64,000 bases of DNA, from positions 40,489-104,488 of the forward strand of contig CAZSRF010000002.1 of the NCBI GenBank assembly GCA_964609155.1, given 5' to 3'. Of this stretch, positions 60,177 through 64,000 are shown piece by piece. The position numbers and the translations under genes are program-made. Origin of the DNA: JAGOUU01 sp964609155 (GTDB taxonomy: Bacteria; Pseudomonadota; Gammaproteobacteria; JAGOUU01). Numbering within the stretch: position 1 is the stretch's first letter; each line of letters starts with the position of its first letter. The notes below the pieces were generated by a model that searched no databases, was not told the origin of the DNA, and worked only from the letters and a program-made list of their open reading frames with translations.

Positions 60177-60248
60177 TTACTTAATTCCACCACAAGGCGC
60201 AGCAGCTGCTTTTCTTTTACCTAATAGTTTATTGATTAGTTTTCTCAT
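60177..60248 (-). CDS. 23-residue basic peptide with C-terminal PCGGIK
   Basis: Too short for usual gene finders. A near-ideal Shine-Dalgarno (TTAGGAG, 7-8 bases before ATG) starts MRKLINKLLGKRK, followed by four Ala and the ending PCGGIK. A terminator hairpin follows. The stretch 60129-60578 has no other gene, so this is an independent minus-strand unit. The N-terminal half would make a cationic amphipathic helix, and the single Cys-Gly-Gly end is conserved-looking. It could be a precursor peptide, an antimicrobial or signal peptide, or a leader. No modification enzyme lies within the window beside it. Confidence 0.55.
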   Translation of the reverse strand: MRKLINKLLGKRKAAAAPCGGIK

Positions 60249-60578
60249 GTTAAAACTCCTAACAAGTGATATTAGTATTTATTTCTTTTCATGAGGTATA
60301 AAATACCCATAAATTTTTCAATCAACTAGCTAATTAAATTTAGTAGTAAGCTCTAATTCTATATTAATTATTCTCTAAGTAAAGTTATTTTTTGTTATCT
60401 GAAACATTATTTTAAGAGGTTTTTATAGGCTACTTTACTAGTGCACATAAGTTAAAAGTATACCAACTTTCTCAAGTAGGGCATTAAGCGTATTCAACAA
60501 AGAACTAAGATAGATTCGCCTGTGTTATTTTGATATAAATAAATATATAGTTTTTTTACACAGTTAATCTAAATCTTT

Positions 60579-61337
60579 ATGATGCACATAAAAACTAGCA
60601 CATTGAGTAAAGTACCTGAAATAACAATCATGTTTTGGATAATCAAGATTGTTGCAACTACCTTAGGTGAGACTGGTGGTGATTTCATATCAATGTCCAT
60701 GAATTTGGGGTATTTAATCGGTAGTTTAATTTTCACAGTAATTTTTACAGTAGCAGTTTTAACTCAGGTCAAAAGTACGAATTTTAATTCATTGCTATAT
60801 TGGACGACAATTGTTGCCACTACTACATTAGGTACAACCTTAGCAGATTTTATGGATCGCTCTCTAGGAATAGGGTACACAGGAGGAGCTTTAATATTAC
60901 TCTTGTTATTATTTAGTTCATTAACCATATGGTACTTAGCATTAGGATCGATTGCTATTAACACTGTCTGCACTCCAAAAGAAGAAATATTTTATTGGAC
61001 AACTATAATGTTTTCTCAAACATTAGGTACTGCTTTGGGTGATTGGATGACCGATACTAGTGGATTTGGTTATACTGGTAGTGCAGTAGTCTTTAGTTCG
61101 CTGATCATAATACTGGCGTTAATTTATTGTTTGACTAATGCTTCTAGAACTATTCTGTTCTGGGCTACTTTTGTATTAACACGTCCCTTAGGTGCCGTAT
61201 TGGGTGATTTTTTAGATAAACCATTGAGTGCAGGAGGGTTAGAATTAAACCGTGCTCTGGCTTCAATAGTGCTGTTGGTATTTATCATTGGATGCATCCT
61301 AATTTTTCCACAAAAAGCTGCTACAAAGCCTCATTAA
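60579..61337 (+). CDS. COG4705-type membrane protein with fourfold internal repeat
   Basis: 252 residues with about eight membrane helices arranged as four repeats of a unit like FWxTxxxTxTLGxxLGDFxxxxLGxGYxGG, seen at KIVATTLGETGGDFIS, VATTTLGTTLADFMD, MFSQTLGTALGDWMT and VLTRPLGAVLGDFLD. Each carries an Asp or Glu in the helix end. This is the pattern of the uncharacterised membrane-anchored COG4705 family, so a transport or ion-handling role is likely but unproven. A second ATG lies three bases after the chosen one. The IS30 element begins 68 bp downstream. Confidence 0.8.
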   Translation: MMHIKTSTLSKVPEITIMFWIIKIVATTLGETGGDFISMSMNLGYLIGSLIFTVIFTVAVLTQVKSTNFNSLLYWTTIVATTTLGTTLADFMDRSLGIGYTGGALILLLLLFSSLTIWYLALGSIAINTVCTPKEEIFYWTTIMFSQTLGTALGDWMTDTSGFGYTGSAVVFSSLIIILALIYCLTNASRTILFWATFVLTRPLGAVLGDFLDKPLSAGGLELNRALASIVLLVFIIGCILIFPQKAATKPH

Positions 61338-61405
61338 TTAAGTGACATAAGCATTGAAAATGGGATGGGCAACGAGAAATAGTATGATTTGGTGCATCCC
61401 CGGAA

Positions 61406-61430
61406 CCTGGATTCGACTCATAACTGCAAC
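61406..61430 (+). repeat. left terminal inverted repeat of the IS30 element
   Basis: 25 bases, begins CCTGGATTCGAC. Paired with 63689-63713 with one mismatch. 76 bp before the transposase ATG. Confidence 0.85.
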
Positions 61431-61506
61431 TTTTGATTAAAAATTGAACAATATTAATAGGTTAAAATAACCAGTATTGTTTAAAGTTTCAAGAGGAATT
61501 GCATAA

Positions 61507-62478
61507 ATGGCATACAAGCAATTAGACTTTCTTAAAAGGTGTAAAATCTATGCATTTTGGAAAGCAGGTTACAACCAATCTCAAATAGCTAAAGAGGTTG
61601 GTGTTCATAAATCTACCATATCTAGAGAATTCAAACGTAATATTACTTTTGTTAGAACCGCATTAGGCTCATGGCAATATAAAACTCATTATGCCCAAAC
61701 CTATACAGATAATAGGCATATGAATAAAAATAAACATCGTAAATTTACCCCTGAAATTGAAAAATTTGTACGTAAGAAGTTAGATGAGCAATGGAGTCCA
61801 GAGCAAGTTTGCGGCTATGCCAAACGCCATAATTTATTTTCTTTATGCCATGAATATATTTATAGATATATACTAAAAGACAAGAAAAATGGCGGAAAAT
61901 TATATCTGAACCTACGCCATCAGAATAAAAAATATAGAAAACGTTACGGTAGTAATCATGTACGAGGGCCTATTAAAAATCGTAAATTTATTGATGAACG
62001 TCCTAGTATGGTTGAAACCAAAGATCGTATTGGTGATTGGGAAATTGACACTATAATTGGTAAAGATAGAAAAGAAGCTATTGTTAGTATAGTTGAGAGA
62101 AAATCTAAGAAGACAGTATTACGAAAAGTAGAGAATAAAACTGCGCAGTTGGTATATGAAGCAACGGTATCAGGATTAAAACAAATAGCAAAAAATGTTT
62201 TAACAATTACCGGCGATAATGGTTCAGAATTTGCCTATCATGAGCAAATTAGCAAACACCTTAATGCGGGTTTTTATTTCGCTCACCCTTATTCTTCATG
62301 GGAACGCGGACTTAATGAAAATACTAATGGTTTGGTTAGGCAATACTGTAAAAAGGGCTCCAGCTTTGCAGAGATGGATGACCATAAACTTAAAATTATT
62401 ATGAATAAATTAAACAACAGGCCTAGAAAATCACTTAGTTTTGCTAGCCCCAACGAAATATTTAACGCTGCGGTATAG
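61507..62478 (+). CDS. IS30-family transposase
   Basis: 323 residues, full length. N-terminal helix-turn-helix YNQSQIAKEVGVHKSTISREF, a WSPEQVCGYAKRH segment, then the DDE catalytic domain: Asp in GDWEIDTIIG, Asp in TGDNGSEFAYH and Glu in WERGLNENTNGLVRQY, with NNRPRKSLSFASPNEIF at the end. No frameshift or internal stop, so it should be active. AGAGGAA lies before the ATG. IS30 enzymes work by circle formation and prefer short target sites. ddl follows 92 bp downstream in the same element. Confidence 0.97.
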   Translation: MAYKQLDFLKRCKIYAFWKAGYNQSQIAKEVGVHKSTISREFKRNITFVRTALGSWQYKTHYAQTYTDNRHMNKNKHRKFTPEIEKFVRKKLDEQWSPEQVCGYAKRHNLFSLCHEYIYRYILKDKKNGGKLYLNLRHQNKKYRKRYGSNHVRGPIKNRKFIDERPSMVETKDRIGDWEIDTIIGKDRKEAIVSIVERKSKKTVLRKVENKTAQLVYEATVSGLKQIAKNVLTITGDNGSEFAYHEQISKHLNAGFYFAHPYSSWERGLNENTNGLVRQYCKKGSSFAEMDDHKLKIIMNKLNNRPRKSLSFASPNEIFNAAV

Positions 62479-62570
62479 TAACTACTTATATTTTTGACCT
62501 ATTATTGTTTGTATAATATTTAAAAGTTAATATATGTGGTAATCCGGTGGTAACGTTAAAATAATACGGT

Positions 62571-63674
62571 ATGTTTATGAATAAAAAAATTAGGGTTGGA
62601 ATTTTATTTGGTGGCTGCTCAACTGAACATGAGGTCTCATTACAGTCAGCAAAAAACGTAGTAGATGCTATAGATCAGACTAAATATGAAGTTGTTTTAA
62701 TAGGCATTGATAAACATGGTAAATGGTGTATAAATGACAACTCTCAATTTCTCTTGAATGCTGAAAATCCACAGTTAATTAAATTAAATCAATCAAATAT
62801 TGAAGTTGGGCTTGTTCCTGGAAGATATAACAACCAATTGGTGGTTACCAAGAATGACGGACTTATAAGTGATTTAGATGTGGTATTTCCCATCCTTCAT
62901 GGTCCTCTTGGGGAAGATGGTTCTATTCAAGGGCTTCTGCGCTTGGCTAACTTGCCATTTGTTGGAAGTTCGGTATTAGGCTCAGCGATTTGTATGGACA
63001 AGGATATAACCAAAAGATTGCTTAAACAAGCTAAACTACCTGTTTGTAAGTATATAGCCATCAAAAAATCTGACAAACAACCAATATTTTCTGAGGTCAT
63101 GGACATAATTGGACTTCCCATGTTTATTAAACCAGCAAATATGGGCTCATCTGTAGGAGTGTCAAAAGTTAATAATGAAGATGATTTCATCAAAGCAGTT
63201 ACGTTAGCATTTAATTATGATAATAAAATACTTGTTGAAGAATGCATCAAAGGTAGAGAATTGGAAATATCCGTGTTAGGCAATGAAAACCCAATTATAT
63301 CCATTGTTGGCGAGATTATCACGAGAAGTGAATTTTACTCATATGATGCTAAATATATAGACGAGAACAGTGCTTTTTTAGAGATTCCTGCAAAAATAGA
63401 AGACAGTGTTTCAAATAGAATGAAAGAATTAGCGCTAGCAGCTTTTAGAACTTTAGAGTGCTTTGGATTAGCAAGATGTGATTTCTTCTTGCTTGATGAT
63501 GGTCAGCTACTAATTAATGAAGTAAATACTATGCCAGGTTTCACAAGAATTAGTATGTATCCAAAGCTATGGGAGGCATCTGGAATTTCATACCCAGAGT
63601 TGATTAATCGTCTGATTGAATTAGCATTAGACCGCTATTCAAAAGAGAATCATTTGAAAACTTCGGTTACATAA
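62571..63674 (+). CDS. ddlA: D-alanine--D-alanine ligase, DdlA type, inside an IS30 element
   Basis: Joins two D-Ala for the peptidoglycan stem peptide. 367 residues, full length (E. coli DdlA 364). RVGILFGGCSTEHEVSL, HGPLGEDGSIQG, KPANMGSSVGVSKV and LINEVNTMPGFT are complete ATP-grasp and ligand motifs. The omega loop reads FYSYDAKY. The Lys-Tyr pair that selects D-Ala is present, where VanA-type D-Ala-D-Lac ligases have His, so glycopeptide resistance is not expected. A second in-frame ATG lies at 62577; the ribosome site is weak for both. A TATAAT at 62512-62517 may give a local promoter. It lies within the inverted repeats of the IS30 element. Confidence 0.95.
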   Translation: MFMNKKIRVGILFGGCSTEHEVSLQSAKNVVDAIDQTKYEVVLIGIDKHGKWCINDNSQFLLNAENPQLIKLNQSNIEVGLVPGRYNNQLVVTKNDGLISDLDVVFPILHGPLGEDGSIQGLLRLANLPFVGSSVLGSAICMDKDITKRLLKQAKLPVCKYIAIKKSDKQPIFSEVMDIIGLPMFIKPANMGSSVGVSKVNNEDDFIKAVTLAFNYDNKILVEECIKGRELEISVLGNENPIISIVGEIITRSEFYSYDAKYIDENSAFLEIPAKIEDSVSNRMKELALAAFRTLECFGLARCDFFLLDDGQLLINEVNTMPGFTRISMYPKLWEASGISYPELINRLIELALDRYSKENHLKTSVT

Positions 63675-63688
63675 TTTAAGTGTAGGTG

Positions 63689-63713
63689 GTTGCACTTATG
63701 AGTCGAATCCAGG
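63689..63713 (-). repeat. right terminal inverted repeat of the IS30 element
   Basis: Reverse complement of 61406-61430 with one mismatch. It begins 14 bp after the ddl stop codon and is followed by GAA, also found before the left repeat. Confidence 0.85.
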
Positions 63714-63733
63714 GAATCCAACTTAAATATTAC

Positions 63734-63757
63734 TTCCAGTATTAAAGAATACTGGAA
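63734..63757 (+). terminator. perfect 10-bp hairpin outside the IS30 element
   Basis: TTCCAGTATT / AATACTGGAA with an AAAG loop, 20 bp beyond the right inverted repeat, followed by ATATGTTTTAG. Possibly the terminator of the gene originally upstream (61337) before the insertion split them. Confidence 0.45.
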
Positions 63758-63828
63758 ATATGTTTTAGTAGTTTAAGAAAGCAATTGTGCTATTATGTAA
63801 TTAATAACTTAGCCTTTTGTTTTGAATC

Positions 63829-63993
63829 ATGAAACTCCCTTTACCGATTATTGATACTATAGACTTTATACAAAATCAAAAAGCACCTGATTATCTATTG
63901 GAAGCTTATATACATCCTGATTTCTATGCTGTTAAAGCTTATCTTGGGTCCAACTCCAAAACGGGGCCAGATTACCCATTCGTTTCCCTTTAA
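63829..63993 (+). CDS. short ORF, possibly disrupted gene
   Basis: 54 residues from MKLPLPIIDTIDFIQNQKAPDYLLEAYIHP to a stop at 63991. The first 40 residues look like a normal protein start for this genome; the last ~14 come from a change to GC-richer sequence (GSNSKTGPDYPF), suggesting that the gene is interrupted. No ribosome site is convincing. The window ends 7 bases later. The first quoted stretch is given as two halves: MKLPLPIIDTIDF and IQNQKAPDYLLEA. Confidence 0.3.
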   Translation: MKLPLPIIDTIDFIQNQKAPDYLLEAYIHPDFYAVKAYLGSNSKTGPDYPFVSL

Positions 63994-64000
63994 ATTCAAG

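Larger units (their letters stand above)
61406..63713 (+). mobile_element. IS30-family element with a D-alanine--D-alanine ligase passenger gene
   Basis: Left inverted repeat 61406-61430 (CCTGGATTCGACTCATAA...) and right inverted repeat 63689-63713 match as reverse complements at 24 of 25 positions and diverge immediately beyond. Both are flanked by GAA (61403-61405 and 63714-63716), a 3-bp target duplication as IS30 elements make. Between them lie the transposase gene and ddl, in the same direction. No second copy of the repeat lies after the transposase gene (62479-62570), so the right end is beyond ddl. The element is 2308 bp against about 1.0-1.3 kb for a plain IS30 element. Confidence 0.82.

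Noticed and set aside
61363..61400. GGGATG...CATCCC inverted pair before the IS30 element as a terminator
   Set aside because: Only 6 bp with a 26-base loop and no T-run; too weak.
61406..61430. tRNA-like GATTCGA segment
   Set aside because: It is part of the IS30 inverted repeat and has no acceptor or D-arm around it. No tRNA was found anywhere in the window.
62571..63674. Passenger ligase as a vancomycin-type (D-Ala-D-Lac) resistance gene
   Set aside because: The omega loop keeps the Lys-Tyr pair (YDAKY) of dipeptide ligases; VanA/VanB-type enzymes have His there, and no vanH or vanX gene is adjacent.

Overview
The window is AT-rich chromosomal DNA from a gammaproteobacterium. The clearest evidence is gene order. 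The block yceF < > yceD-rpmF-plsX-fabH-fabD-fabG-acpP-fabF-mltG-tmk-holB ... tatD and the divergent barA < > rlmD-relA arrangement both match the layout known from Escherichia coli and relatives. Low G+C, Lys/Asn/Ile-rich proteins, Sel1 and TPR repeat proteins, an ankyrin protein, a SidB/DUF818-like hydrolase and large orphan membrane proteins suggest a host-associated lineage near the Legionellales. That placement is inference; no rRNA or other decisive marker is present, and I saw no tRNA, rRNA or CRISPR array.

Region by region: 1-918 is the 3' end of a secreted M4 metalloprotease. 1024-4951 (minus) is a BarA-like hybrid kinase with a periplasmic binding protein. 4952-10918 is a lineage-specific insert between barA and rlmD: two related polytopic membrane proteins, a YhhN-family protein and a protein that looks like a ubiquitin-like domain joined to ankyrin repeats. 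10919-14564 holds rlmD-relA. 14576-21770 mixes a small membrane protein, a Sel1 protein, a TPR-methyltransferase whose start codon seems lost, a LOG protein, adk, pncB and two orphans. 22104-25689 (minus) has pnuC-mnmA and a second, complete M4 protease. 25914-27102 is an ECF sigma factor operon, followed by a 289-bp MITE. 27558-31972 is a peptide-bond and thiol chemistry cluster (rimK, M14-like deacylase, retropepsin-like protease, glutathionylspermidine synthetase/amidase). 31977-35260 (minus) is an AlgD/Alg44-like pair with a c-di-GMP-binding PilZ domain. 35425-45538 is metabolism and repair (hom-thrC, recJ, gloB, ygfZ, mmsA-mmsB, GCS2). 45629-46355 is a HEPN-MNT toxin-antitoxin pair. 46347-58069 is the fatty-acid and replication block. 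58081-61337 contains a hydrolase, small membrane proteins, a tiny peptide gene and a COG4705 membrane protein.

The most unusual object is 61406-63713. An IS30-family transposase gene and a complete D-alanine--D-alanine ligase gene lie together between one pair of 25-bp inverted repeats (24/25 matching), flanked by a 3-bp direct repeat (GAA). It reads as one 2.3-kb insertion sequence carrying a cell-wall gene as passenger. Other points worth a second look are the ubiquitin-like/ankyrin protein, the 23-residue Cys peptide gene with its own Shine-Dalgarno and terminator, the MITE, the missing start codon of the TPR-methyltransferase, and a Gly-to-Arg change in the active-site motif of FabD.
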